From: HXMU1420-2 sp034670145
GTDB lineage: Bacteria; Pseudomonadota; Alphaproteobacteria; Rhodobacterales; Rhodobacteraceae
NCBI GenBank assembly: GCA_034670145.1
Contig: JAXMOA010000014.1
Span: 1-64,000 of the forward strand
Length of the DNA stretch: 64,000 bases
Direction: 5' to 3'
The position numbers were made by a program, and so were the translations under genes. Positions 51,575 through 59,787 of this stretch are shown piece by piece. The notes beneath the pieces are model-generated. The model worked only from the letters and a program-made list of their open reading frames with translations. It had not been told where the DNA came from and made no database searches. The stretch's first letter is position 1. Each line of letters begins with the position of its first letter.

Positions 51575-52165
51575 ATGTCCTCTTCTGAGATCGAGTTGCT
51601 GATTGATCTGATGGCCAAGCTGCCTGGATTGGGGCCTCGGTCGGCGCGGCGGGCGGTGCTGCATCTGATCCGCAAGCGGTCGGTCCTGCTGGGGCCGCTG
51701 GCCGAGGCGATGGCGGATGTAGCGGCCCATGCGCGCGAATGTCTGAATTGCGGCAATGTTGGAACGATGGATGTCTGTGACATCTGTCGCGACAACCAGC
51801 GGGCCAATGGCGAGCTGTGCGTGGTAGAGGATGTGGCGGACCTGTGGGCGATGGAGCGCGCGCAGGTGTTTCGCGGCCGGTATCATGTGTTGGGCGGCAC
51901 GCTGTCCGCTCTGGATTCGGTTGGCCCCGAAGAATTGCGCATTCCGCGTTTGATCGAGCGGATTTCGGATGAGGCGGTGAATGAGGTCATTCTGGCGCTG
52001 AATGCCACTGTGGACGGGCAGACCACGGCCCATTACATCGCCGATCAACTGGGCGAGCGGGTGACCTTGACCTCTTTGGCGCAGGGTGTGCCGATAGGGG
52101 GCGAGCTGGATTATCTGGATGACGGGACGATCACCGCTGCCATGCGCGCGCGGCGGCGTCTGTGA
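51575..52165 (+). CDS. recR: Recombination protein RecR
   Basis: This 196-residue protein has the N-terminal helix-hairpin-helix (KLPGLGPRSARR), a C4 zinc finger (CLNCGNVGTMDVCDIC), a Toprim domain (CVVEDVADLWAMER), and the C-terminal Walker B-like TSLAQGVPIGGELDYLDDGT. RecR acts with RecF/RecO to load RecA at gaps. It lies 15 bases after ybaB and is followed by a strong terminator. Confidence 0.96.
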   Translation: MSSSEIELLIDLMAKLPGLGPRSARRAVLHLIRKRSVLLGPLAEAMADVAAHARECLNCGNVGTMDVCDICRDNQRANGELCVVEDVADLWAMERAQVFRGRYHVLGGTLSALDSVGPEELRIPRLIERISDEAVNEVILALNATVDGQTTAHYIADQLGERVTLTSLAQGVPIGGELDYLDDGTITAAMRARRRL

Positions 52166-52223
52166 CCGGCTGTATCGCCCGCGCCGGATTGGCCTGATTC
52201 AAACACAGATCTGACAGGCACAG

Positions 52224-52254
52224 AGCGCGCCGAACGGGTCGGCGCGCTGTTTTT
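52224..52254 (+). terminator. Rho-independent terminator after recR
   Basis: AGCGCGCCGA at 52224-52233 pairs perfectly with TCGGCGCGCT at 52239-52248 (five-base loop), followed by GTTTTT. The T-run is on the plus strand, so it ends the dnaX-recR transcripts. The stem may also slow the convergent trcR transcript. Confidence 0.88.
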
Positions 52255-52272
52255 CCTGAAACCGCAAGCGGA

Positions 52273-53040
52273 TCAGAGGCGAGGATCGTCGCTGTCGTCC
52301 TCGTCGTCTTCGTCATCGCCAGAGGGCAGATTGAAGAAGCTGTCGGCATCCACAACGGGTTCGTTGCGGGGCCGCTCGTCTTCGAAGTTGCCGAGCGTGA
52401 AGGTTTCGAGCCCTTCGATCGCTGATGGGATCTTGGGTTCTGCTTCCATCTCGAGCGACTGTTCGGTGCTGACCAGCTTGCGCCGTTCGTCGTCTGTCAT
52501 CAGCTCGCCTTCGGCGGCTTTCTTGGCAGCGGCTTTTTGCACGGTCGCATCCAGTTCGGACTGTTTGCACAGGCCCAGCGCCACCGGGTCAATGGGCTGG
52601 ATGTTCGAGATGTTCCAATGGGTGCGTTCGCGGATGGTCTGGATGGTCGGCTTGGTCGTGCCGATCAGCTTTGAGATTTGCGCATCGCTGAGCTCTGGGT
52701 GGAATTTGACCAGCCAGAGGATCGAAGCGGGCCGGTCCTGACGTTTTGAAAGCGGCGTATACCGGGGGCCGCGGCGCTTTTCTTCGCCCTGAGCGGATGG
52801 GTTGTACTTGAGCTTGAGCGCGTGGGTCGGGTTCTTCTCGGCCTTGTCGATCTCTTCCTGGGTCAGCTGGTTGTTGGTGACAGGGTCAAACCCCTTGACG
52901 CCAGCAGCCACATCGCCATCAGCGATGCCCTGAACTTCGAGTTCGTGCAGACCGACAAAATCAGCGATCTGCTTAAAGGTCATTGTTGTGTTATCTACCA
53001 GCCAGACAGCGGTTGCCTTGGCCATAAGCGGCTTTGCCAT
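52273..53040 (-). CDS. trcR: Cell-cycle transcriptional regulator TrcR (DUF1013)
   Basis: This 255-residue protein matches the alphaproteobacterial DUF1013 family: MAKPLMAKATAVWLVDNTTMTFKQIADFVGLHELEVQGIADG at the start, ISKLIGTTKPTIQTIRERTHWN in the middle, and an acidic tail. Two helix-turn-helix-like segments are visible (about 24-40 and 128-145). The family member TrcR of Caulobacter is reported as a cell-cycle transcription factor. It is monocistronic here, convergent to recR. Confidence 0.88.
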   Translation of the reverse strand: MAKPLMAKATAVWLVDNTTMTFKQIADFVGLHELEVQGIADGDVAAGVKGFDPVTNNQLTQEEIDKAEKNPTHALKLKYNPSAQGEEKRRGPRYTPLSKRQDRPASILWLVKFHPELSDAQISKLIGTTKPTIQTIRERTHWNISNIQPIDPVALGLCKQSELDATVQKAAAKKAAEGELMTDDERRKLVSTEQSLEMEAEPKIPSAIEGLETFTLGNFEDERPRNEPVVDADSFFNLPSGDDEDDEDDSDDPRL

Positions 53041-53202
53041 GGGTCGTCTCCTTGCATCTCGCGCCCGGGGCGTGTGTTTCCGGGCATAGCTTCTGCGTCG
53101 CCTGAAACTCAGGCTGCCTTGGCTTGAGGGCCGCGGCGGGTTTCCGTTGTCGGGGAACTTCGGACGTATATAGTCGCGCGAAGCAGGGAAGGGAAGAGTG
53201 GA

Positions 53203-53826
53203 ATGCGTTGGGTCTGGGTGTGGATGTTCCTGGTGGGGCCGGTGATGGCCGAAGGGGAGCGGTCCGGGGCGTTTGATTACTATGTTCTGGCGCTGGGCTG
53301 GTCACCGAACTGGTGCGCCCTGGAGGGGCGTGCACGCGGGGCAGAGCAATGTGATACGGACCTGGGCTGGAACCTGCATGGGCTGTGGCCGCAGTTTCAT
53401 CGGGGCTACCCGTCGTATTGCAAGACGCTGGAACGGGCACCGTCACGGGCGATGACCCGGGACATGGCTGACATCATGGGATCGTCGGGCCTGGCCTGGC
53501 ATCAGTGGAAGAAACACGGCACATGCAGTGGATTGTCAGCCGCACAATATTATGCACTTTCGCGCGAGGCCTATCGGCGCGTGGTGCGCCCGGCTGTGTT
53601 TCGCAAGCTGGACCAGACGGTGCGCCTGCCGGCGGGCGTGGTGGAAGACGCGTTTCTGAAGGCCAACCCGGGCGTCGAACCCGATGGGCTGACAGTGACC
53701 TGCCGGGATGGATACATCCAGGAGGTCCGCCTGTGTTTTTCGCGCGATCTGACCCCTGTGCCGTGTGGGCAGGATGTGGTGCGCGATTGCCGGTTGAAGG
53801 ACGCTCTGTTCACACCGATTGAATGA
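53203..53826 (+). CDS. Ribonuclease T2 family protein
   Basis: This 207-residue secreted nuclease has a short signal peptide (about 1-16) and both RNase T2 active-site boxes: NLHGLWPQF with the first histidine and WHQWKKHGTCS with the second. Several cysteines could form the disulfides usual for the family. It should cleave RNA in the periplasm or outside the cell, probably for nutrient scavenging. It is convergent with the next gene across a perfect hairpin. Confidence 0.92.
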   Translation: MRWVWVWMFLVGPVMAEGERSGAFDYYVLALGWSPNWCALEGRARGAEQCDTDLGWNLHGLWPQFHRGYPSYCKTLERAPSRAMTRDMADIMGSSGLAWHQWKKHGTCSGLSAAQYYALSREAYRRVVRPAVFRKLDQTVRLPAGVVEDAFLKANPGVEPDGLTVTCRDGYIQEVRLCFSRDLTPVPCGQDVVRDCRLKDALFTPIE

Positions 53827-53843
53827 TCGGGTGCGGCACAATA

Positions 53844-53864
53844 CGAAAATTCGCAGAATTTTCG
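53844..53864. terminator. Bidirectional hairpin between convergent genes
   Basis: CGAAAATTC at 53844-53852 pairs perfectly with GAATTTTCG at 53856-53864 around a three-base loop. It lies in the 51-base gap between the RNase T2 stop and the convergent secreted-protein stop, where either transcript could use it. The stem is AT-rich with a T-run in its 3' arm. Confidence 0.5.
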
Positions 53865-53877
53865 GGTGGCGGGTGGC

Positions 53878-54366
53878 CTAGCCCATTTCCTCCTGGCATT
53901 GAATCGCCGCTTCCAGACCGACATAGGTCCCGTCCAGGTCGATGGACATGACCTCGGCCCCGTCATGGTAAAGCGTCATGGTGTATTTCTCGGCGATGGC
54001 AAACAGGAAGTCGGGATTGTCGAAATAGATATCCGCCCCTGGCAGATCTTCCAGATAGATCCCGGTTGCGACGCCTGAGTAATTCTCTCCGTCCAGAGCA
54101 AACTCGACATCATACTGAGCGCCTTCTTCGATATCGCCCCAGTCGTAATTGAAGGTCGCCACATACCCCATGCCCTGGTCGCGATCAAAGCCGATGCGCA
54201 CGACCGAGCCATCCTGATACGCGGCCTGTATGAGGCAACCATCGCCCAGAGTGGGGTCAATCATCACATCCCAGCCACCCGCCTCGCCCCAGTGGCGCAG
54301 GCTCTGGGCCTGGGCGCTCGCCGCAATCAGCGCAAGCGTTGCGGAAATGATCAGTTGTTTCTTCAT
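53878..54366 (-). CDS. Secreted hypothetical protein
   Basis: This 162-residue protein has a signal peptide (MKKQLIISATLALIAASAQAQ, cleavage after AQA) and a mature domain rich in Asp, Gly and aromatic residues with only two cysteines, one near each end, which might form a disulfide. I do not recognise the family. The start at 54366 is chosen because AGGAGG lies nine bases upstream; an ATG three codons earlier touches that site. It appears monocistronic. Confidence 0.75.
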   Translation of the reverse strand: MKKQLIISATLALIAASAQAQSLRHWGEAGGWDVMIDPTLGDGCLIQAAYQDGSVVRIGFDRDQGMGYVATFNYDWGDIEEGAQYDVEFALDGENYSGVATGIYLEDLPGADIYFDNPDFLFAIAEKYTMTLYHDGAEVMSIDLDGTYVGLEAAIQCQEEMG

Positions 54367-54427
54367 ATGTCGCATCCTCCTGGGTTCTGATGGGTTCCGC
54401 GAGCTTAGAGCAGGAATGGCATTCTAC

Positions 54428-54874
54428 CTAAGACATTTGCCCTTTGGGTGCCTCGGGCGCGACCAGAAGGTGGATGAATAGCCGGTAGAGCAGGGCAAAG
54501 GCCGCGCCCCAGGCAGAGGCAAAGACAGCGCCGAAACGCCACAGGATCATAAAGATTTCTGCGTTGAAGCTGATGTTGAAGAGCAGGAAGACCAGGATGA
54601 AAAAGAGCGGTGACAGCATGTTCAGCCCAAAGCCGATCAGGGCAAAGGTTGCCGGATGGGGCGGGGTGTAGCGCAGGGCAATCCAGAAGACCGGCCCGGC
54701 CAGAAGCAGGTAAGGCAAGCCGCCAAAATAGAGGGAGCCGACCGCGAACATCGGGACCCAGGAAAACAAAAGCGAGACAGAGAGCGGGGCGCAGATCAGG
54801 CCCATTCCATAGGCCAGGCGGCGCGCTGATTTCGGGGGCAGCCAACGCCGTGTTTGGTCTGTCAGGCGCGACAT
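54428..54874 (-). CDS. Small membrane protein, unknown family
   Basis: This 148-residue protein has a basic N-terminus and about four hydrophobic segments (about 22-45, 52-68, 76-98 and 107-135). I do not recognise it. It starts four bases after the plsY stop and is the last gene of the pyrB-pyrC'-plsY run, so it is probably co-transcribed. A link with phospholipid synthesis is only suggested by position. Confidence 0.7.
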   Translation of the reverse strand: MSRLTDQTRRWLPPKSARRLAYGMGLICAPLSVSLLFSWVPMFAVGSLYFGGLPYLLLAGPVFWIALRYTPPHPATFALIGFGLNMLSPLFFILVFLLFNISFNAEIFMILWRFGAVFASAWGAAFALLYRLFIHLLVAPEAPKGQMS

Positions 54875-54878
54875 GGGG

Positions 54879-55493
54879 TCAGGCTGGTTTCTTTTGTCCG
54901 ATCCGAGGTTCGGTGCCCGCGCGGATACGGGCGATGTTTTCCTTGTGACGCCAGATGATCAAAGCGCCCAAGGCCAAAGCCAGAACAGTTGCGCTGCCAT
55001 ATCCCAGCAGCAGGCACCAGACGACGCTAAAGCCTGCGGCGGCCAGTGCCCCGCTGGAAGAGATGCGGGTCAGCGCTGCGGCCGCCAGCCATGTAAGGCA
55101 GCAGGCAATGCCCACGGGCCAGGCGAATGCCAGCCACAGGCCCAGGAATGTGGCCACGCCCTTGCCGCCCTTGAACGAAAGCCAGACCGGAAAGCAATGC
55201 CCCAGAAACGCGGCCAGCCCAGCCAGTTGCACAGCGTCCTCGCCGGCAAAGGCGCGCGCCAGCAGAACGGCCAGGGCGCCTTTGCCCGCATCAAAGAGCA
55301 GCGTCAGCGCGGCGGCGGATTTGTTGCCGGTGCGCAGGACGTTGGTTGCGCCGATATTGCCCGATCCGATGTCGCGCAGGTTGCCCAGCCCAAAGAGGCG
55401 GGCCAGCAGGATACCAAACGGGATGGACCCCAGCCCATAGCCGATCAGGCCCCATATGATCAGGGTCAGAATGGAACTGTCAAAGCTGGGCAT
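54879..55493 (-). CDS. plsY: Acyl-phosphate:glycerol-3-phosphate acyltransferase
   Basis: This 204-residue membrane protein has the PlsY signatures GYGLGSIPFGILLARLFGLGNLRDIGSGNIGATNVLR as motif one (SGNxGATN at about 45) and FKGGKGVATFLG as motif two, with GHCFPVWL between. It makes 1-acyl-glycerol-3-phosphate from acyl-phosphate, the first step of phospholipid synthesis. It lies five bases after the dihydroorotase-like gene. Confidence 0.95.
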   Translation of the reverse strand: MPSFDSSILTLIIWGLIGYGLGSIPFGILLARLFGLGNLRDIGSGNIGATNVLRTGNKSAAALTLLFDAGKGALAVLLARAFAGEDAVQLAGLAAFLGHCFPVWLSFKGGKGVATFLGLWLAFAWPVGIACCLTWLAAAALTRISSSGALAAAGFSVVWCLLLGYGSATVLALALGALIIWRHKENIARIRAGTEPRIGQKKPA

Positions 55494-55498
55494 TTGTA

Positions 55499-56782
55499 TC
55501 AGCCTTTCTGATAGATCTGGCGTCCGGCGACATAGGTCGCCTGCACCTTACCCTGCAGGCGCTGGCCGTCAAAGGGCGTGTTCTTGGATTTCGAGCGCAG
55601 GGTGAAACGGTCCAGCTGAAAGGGCGCGCCCGGATCGAACAGCACAAGATCGGCTGGCGCGCCGCTGCTCAGGCGACCGCCGGGCAGACCCAGGCGGCGT
55701 GCCGGGGCCAGAGACAGGGCGCGAAAGAGGGTGGGCAGGTCCAGAATCTCGTTATGATAAAGCCGCAGGGCAGCGGGCAGCAGGGTTTCCAGGCCGACGG
55801 CGCCACTGGCCGCCTCTTCGAAGGGCAGGCGTTTTGATTCTTCGTCCTGTGGGGTGTGCATGGAGCAGATCACGTCGATCACCCCGCTGCGCACGGCCTC
55901 GATCACCGCCTGCCGGTCGTCCTCGGACCGCAGGGGCGGCTTGACCTTGAAGAAGGTCCGATAGTCGGCCACGTCCAGTTCGTTGAGCGTGAGGTGGTGG
56001 ATGGAGGTGCCTGCCGAAATGTCATGACCGTTGGATTTGGCACGCTCCAGCGCGGGCAGGGCGCGGGCGGTAGTGATCTGGTCTGCGTGATAGCGCGCGC
56101 CGGTCATCTCAACCAGCCCGATGTCGCGGTCCAGCCCGATACGCTCGGCCATGGCGGAGACGCCTGCCAGCCCGCGCAGGCTGGCGAATTTGCCCGAAGT
56201 GGCGGCGGCTCCGCGGCTGAGCCCGGGTTCCTGCGGGTGCGCCATGACCAGCGCCCCCAGCGAGCGCGCATAGGTGAGCGCGCGTGACAGGACCTTGGTG
56301 TCTTCGACCACGCGGTCGCAATCGGTAAAGGCCACGGCGCCTGCATCGAGGAGAAAGCCGATCTCGGTCATTTCGCGGCCTGCGCGGCCTTTGGTCAGGG
56401 CGGCCATCACGCGCACATTGACGGGCGAGGCTTCGGCGGCGCGGCGCGAGACAAACTCCAGGGTTTCGGGATTGTCGATGGCGGGGGATGTGTCGGGGCG
56501 GGTGACAATGGTTGTGACGCCCCCTGCGGCGGCGGCCAGACCGGCGGATTTGAAGCTTTCCTTGTGGCGTTCGCCGGGTTCGCAGACTTTGACGCCGATG
56601 TCGATCAGCCCCGGGGCCAGCACGTGGCCGGCGCAATCGACGATATCCGCGCCTTCCGGTGCAGCCTCTGCCGGGGTGGCTTGAGCCGCGATCCTGCCAT
56701 TTCTGACCAACAGCTGGCCGAGGCTGTCGGTTCCGGCCTCTGGGTCAATCAGGCGGGCGTTGGTGAAGAGCGTATCGCGCAT
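55499..56782 (-). CDS. pyrC': Dihydroorotase-like protein without metal ligands (PyrC'/PyrX type)
   Basis: This 427-residue amidohydrolase-fold protein is clearly related to class I dihydroorotase (FTNARLIDPEAGTDSLGQ, then CAGHVLAPGLID). The DxHxH metal site, however, reads DIGVKVCEPG, with both histidines missing. The later conserved TDHAPH is also altered, to SMHTPQ. It is therefore unlikely to be an active dihydroorotase. In Pseudomonas an inactive PyrC' is a structural subunit of aspartate transcarbamoylase, and here pyrB is two genes upstream. A catalytic dihydroorotase would be needed elsewhere. Start 56782 follows AGGAA; an upstream ATG at 56803 overlaps the previous stop. Confidence 0.85.
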   Translation of the reverse strand: MRDTLFTNARLIDPEAGTDSLGQLLVRNGRIAAQATPAEAAPEGADIVDCAGHVLAPGLIDIGVKVCEPGERHKESFKSAGLAAAAGGVTTIVTRPDTSPAIDNPETLEFVSRRAAEASPVNVRVMAALTKGRAGREMTEIGFLLDAGAVAFTDCDRVVEDTKVLSRALTYARSLGALVMAHPQEPGLSRGAAATSGKFASLRGLAGVSAMAERIGLDRDIGLVEMTGARYHADQITTARALPALERAKSNGHDISAGTSIHHLTLNELDVADYRTFFKVKPPLRSEDDRQAVIEAVRSGVIDVICSMHTPQDEESKRLPFEEAASGAVGLETLLPAALRLYHNEILDLPTLFRALSLAPARRLGLPGGRLSSGAPADLVLFDPGAPFQLDRFTLRSKSKNTPFDGQRLQGKVQATYVAGRQIYQKG

Positions 56783-56802
56783 GTGCAAGCGTTCCTGATT
56801 CA

Positions 56803-57336
56803 TCAGAAGAGAAGGAAGAGGGCAAAGATGGCAATGATGGCCAGCATCGCAAGAAGCAGAGTGGTTCCGATCCGCCGTGTTGCGCCCGGATCCGGGGGAG
56901 TCTGGCCTGGGCCAGAGCCCGGCCGCGCGCTGGCGGTTTCGATTGGTCCGTTTCCGGTCCAATCGACGGGTGTCTCGGCATAAATCCCGACCAGGTGCAA
57001 TTGCGCGGCGGGCGCGATCTGTGCAGGTTGGGCCCGGAATGCCTTGCTCAGCACCACCATGAGGTGACCGGTCAGCAGATCCAGCCTGTCACGGTCCGGC
57101 GCGATCACCGGTTCGGGCACGCCGCAGCCATCGACAAGGTAGGTGGCCAGGCCAACCCCGGCCAGATCACTGACGGGGAAGACCTCTACATAATCCGTAT
57201 TGACGTCGCGCAGCCCCAGCGCCCTGTCGATGGCGCCCGGGGCCTGAAAGGCGCCTGCGGTGCCTGCCTCGATCGTCACCTGAAAGACCCGCACCACCCC
57301 GCGCTCGGTTGCCGGAACCGATAGTGGATCGCTCAT
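56803..57336 (-). CDS. Tail-anchored hypothetical protein in the pyrB-pyrC' operon
   Basis: This 177-residue protein has a soluble region of about 140 residues, a Gly/Pro-rich linker, and one C-terminal hydrophobic helix (IGTTLLLAMLAIIAIFALFLLF) ending at the last residue, so it is probably tail-anchored with the N-terminus in the cytosol. I do not recognise the soluble part. GGGAGA precedes the ATG at 57336. Its TGA overlaps an ATG (TGATG) that could start the next gene. The position between the two presumed transcarbamoylase subunits suggests it could attach that complex to the membrane, which is inference. Confidence 0.75.
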   Translation of the reverse strand: MSDPLSVPATERGVVRVFQVTIEAGTAGAFQAPGAIDRALGLRDVNTDYVEVFPVSDLAGVGLATYLVDGCGVPEPVIAPDRDRLDLLTGHLMVVLSKAFRAQPAQIAPAAQLHLVGIYAETPVDWTGNGPIETASARPGSGPGQTPPDPGATRRIGTTLLLAMLAIIAIFALFLLF

Positions 57337-57367
57337 CTTGGGATCTCCCGGGCGTTCCGCGTTTGCG

Positions 57368-58309
57368 TCATGCGGCCACCTGGCCCCGGAGGTTGCGGGC
57401 CAGAAGCTCCATCGCGGCCATGCGGACGGCGACACCCATTTCAACCTGTTCCTGAATCACGGACCGGTTGATGTCGTCTGCGATGGTGCCGTCGATTTCA
57501 ACACCCCGGTTCATGGGGCCGGGATGCATGACGATGGCGTCGGGTTTGGCGAGGGCCAGCTTTTCGGCATCCAGGCCGTAGCGGTGGTAGTATTCACGCT
57601 CGGACGGGATAAAGCCGCCATCCATACGCTCGCGTTGGAGGCGCAGCATCATGACCACGTCGACGTCCTTGAGGCCCTCGGTCATGTCGTCATAGACCTC
57701 GACCCCGAACTCAGCGACCTGAGACGGCATCAGCGTGGGCGGACCGATGAGCCGGATGCGGTTTTCCATTTTGCCCAGCAGCAGAATGTTGGAGCGGGCG
57801 ACACGCGAATGGGCGATATCACCGCAAATGGCGATGGACAGGCGGTGCAGCCGGCCCTTGGCGCGGCGGATGGTGAGCGCATCGAGCAGAGCCTGCGTGG
57901 GGTGCTCATGACGGCCATCGCCGGCGTTCAGAACGGCACAGTTGACCTTTTGCGCCAACAGATCGACGGCGCCGGAATGCGGATGGCGCACAACCAGCAG
58001 GTCCGGATGCATGGCGTTGAGGGTCAGGGCCGTGTCGATCAGTGTTTCGCCCTTCTTGATGGAACTGGCCTGCATGGCCATGTTCATCACATCCGCGCCC
58101 AGCCGTTTTCCCGCCAGTTCGAAACTGGCCTGGGTGCGGGTCGAGTTTTCAAAGAACATGTTGATCTGCGTCATGCCCGACAGCACGTCCGAATGTTTGT
58201 CGGCCTGCCGGTTCAGCGCAACATAGCTGTCAGCCAGATCGAGGATGGTGGTGATATTCGGAGGGCTGAGCGGCTCGATGCCAAGCAGATGCCGGTGGGG
58301 GAATGACAT
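57368..58309 (-). CDS. pyrB: Aspartate carbamoyltransferase catalytic subunit
   Basis: This 313-residue enzyme has carbamoyl-phosphate motif ENSTRTQASFE (about 53-63), HPTQALLD, and the aspartate-binding MHPGPMNRG. It catalyses the first committed step of pyrimidine synthesis. It starts a unit with a tail-anchored protein, a pseudo-dihydroorotase and plsY. No regulatory pyrI gene is present, as expected for the class that pairs PyrB with PyrC'. Confidence 0.95.
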   Translation of the reverse strand: MSFPHRHLLGIEPLSPPNITTILDLADSYVALNRQADKHSDVLSGMTQINMFFENSTRTQASFELAGKRLGADVMNMAMQASSIKKGETLIDTALTLNAMHPDLLVVRHPHSGAVDLLAQKVNCAVLNAGDGRHEHPTQALLDALTIRRAKGRLHRLSIAICGDIAHSRVARSNILLLGKMENRIRLIGPPTLMPSQVAEFGVEVYDDMTEGLKDVDVVMMLRLQRERMDGGFIPSEREYYHRYGLDAEKLALAKPDAIVMHPGPMNRGVEIDGTIADDINRSVIQEQVEMGVAVRMAAMELLARNLRGQVAA

Positions 58310-58407
58310 GGGCGGCCTCTCGGGATTGTGTCCCGGAGGTTATAAGGACCGCAGCCGCATGGAGCAACGGCGCGGAGGGGCGATTTTTCGCCGAAAAATC
58401 GTGGGCG

Positions 58408-59787
58408 TCACGGCAAAAGCGCGAGCGCCTGTGGCAGGTGATCCTCTGTGGCAATACCGGCCAAGGCGTAGCCATCGGGGCGGATGAGGGCAGCCGCCAG
58501 GCCGCGGTCTGCCAGCCAGCCGGTAGAATCCATCACACAGGGCAGCGACGTCTCTGTAAACACGGGGCTGATCGGGTCGCTGCACAGCAGGTGAAACCCC
58601 GGAAATGCCAGATCATCCGCCATTTGCCCGTCTGCGCCAAGCCCCTGAGGCGCCAATGTGCCGCCGATCCCGTCGCGCGGGCCCAGGCCGGGACCCAGAT
58701 CAGGCCAGATCGACTTCATCTGGCCCTGTGGCAGCTTGTCAGGATCGGTCTGGTTAATTAGCCGGCCCAGCGCCATGGACCGGTCGATGAATTCGCGCAC
58801 ATTGGCCTCGCGTTCGCTTTGGTAGCTGTCGAGCAGTTCGGGCGAGCCCTGCTGCACGGCGCGCGCCAGTTTCCAGCAGAGATTGGCGGCATCGCGCACC
58901 CCGGCGCACATGCCCTGGCCCATGAAAGGCGGCATCTGATGGGCGGCATCGCCGGCCAGCAGAACCCGGCCCTTTTGCCATTGCGTCGCCACGCCAGAGC
59001 GAAAGACATAGACGGCGGCGCGGTCCAGCTGGGCGTCGGTGGGCGTGATCCACCGGGCGAGCTTTTGCCAGACCTGCGCGTCTGTCGGGCTGTCGGGGTC
59101 GCTGTCGCTCAGGCGGATTTCCCAGCGACGGCGATCGCCTGTGCCGCGAACATAGGTGGCGGGGTGTTCGGCGTGGCAATGCTGGATCGAATGATCGCCC
59201 AGATCCGGGCGCGGGCGGATCAGCTGTGCATCGACGACCAGCCAGCGTTCCTGAAACCCCAGATCGGTCCAGCCCATGTCCAGCCCCTGACGCAGGGTGG
59301 ATTGCGCCCCGTCACAGGCCACAACATAAGCGGCCGTCAGATCGCTGCCATCCGAGAGGGTCAGTGTGACCTCTGCCCCGGTCTGTGTGGCTTTATCGAC
59401 GCTGACGCCCCTGCGCAGGGACACATATTCAAAACGCTGCAGCCCGGAGATCAGCGCGGCCTCCAGCCCGGGTTGGTGAAAGCGATAGCTTTCGTACCAG
59501 CCCATCGGGCCGGGCACCTGATCGCGGGACCAGTCAATCAGCGTGCGTCCGGAGCTGTCCTGAAACAGCATCCCCTTGCCCACATGCGTATGGGGCAGCA
59601 CGGCCTCTGCCAGCCCGGCGGCCTGAAAGGCGCGCATGGCCTCTCCGTCGAAATGGATGGCGCGGGGCAAGGGGTAGGGCTTGGGTTGTTTTTCGATCAT
59701 CTGGACCGACAGCCCGCGGCGCCCCAGCAGATTGGCGATCAGCGCCCCGACAGGACCGCAGCCCACAATTGCAACATCACAGGTCAT
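58408..59787 (-). CDS. FAD-dependent aromatic hydroxylase (MhpA/PheA/TfdB family)
   Basis: This 459-residue class A flavin monooxygenase has the FAD motif GCGPVGA at 9-15, the NAD(P)H-FAD DG motif in VACDGAQSTLRQ, and the flavin-binding GDAAHQMPPFMGQGM. The PPFMGQG form and overall length resemble 3-(3-hydroxyphenyl)propionate hydroxylase MhpA. It should hydroxylate an aromatic acid using NADH. It directly follows the VOC gene (adjacent stop and start), so the pair may hydroxylate and then cleave one ring. The substrate is not determined. Confidence 0.85.
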   Translation of the reverse strand: MTCDVAIVGCGPVGALIANLLGRRGLSVQMIEKQPKPYPLPRAIHFDGEAMRAFQAAGLAEAVLPHTHVGKGMLFQDSSGRTLIDWSRDQVPGPMGWYESYRFHQPGLEAALISGLQRFEYVSLRRGVSVDKATQTGAEVTLTLSDGSDLTAAYVVACDGAQSTLRQGLDMGWTDLGFQERWLVVDAQLIRPRPDLGDHSIQHCHAEHPATYVRGTGDRRRWEIRLSDSDPDSPTDAQVWQKLARWITPTDAQLDRAAVYVFRSGVATQWQKGRVLLAGDAAHQMPPFMGQGMCAGVRDAANLCWKLARAVQQGSPELLDSYQSEREANVREFIDRSMALGRLINQTDPDKLPQGQMKSIWPDLGPGLGPRDGIGGTLAPQGLGADGQMADDLAFPGFHLLCSDPISPVFTETSLPCVMDSTGWLADRGLAAALIRPDGYALAGIATEDHLPQALALLP

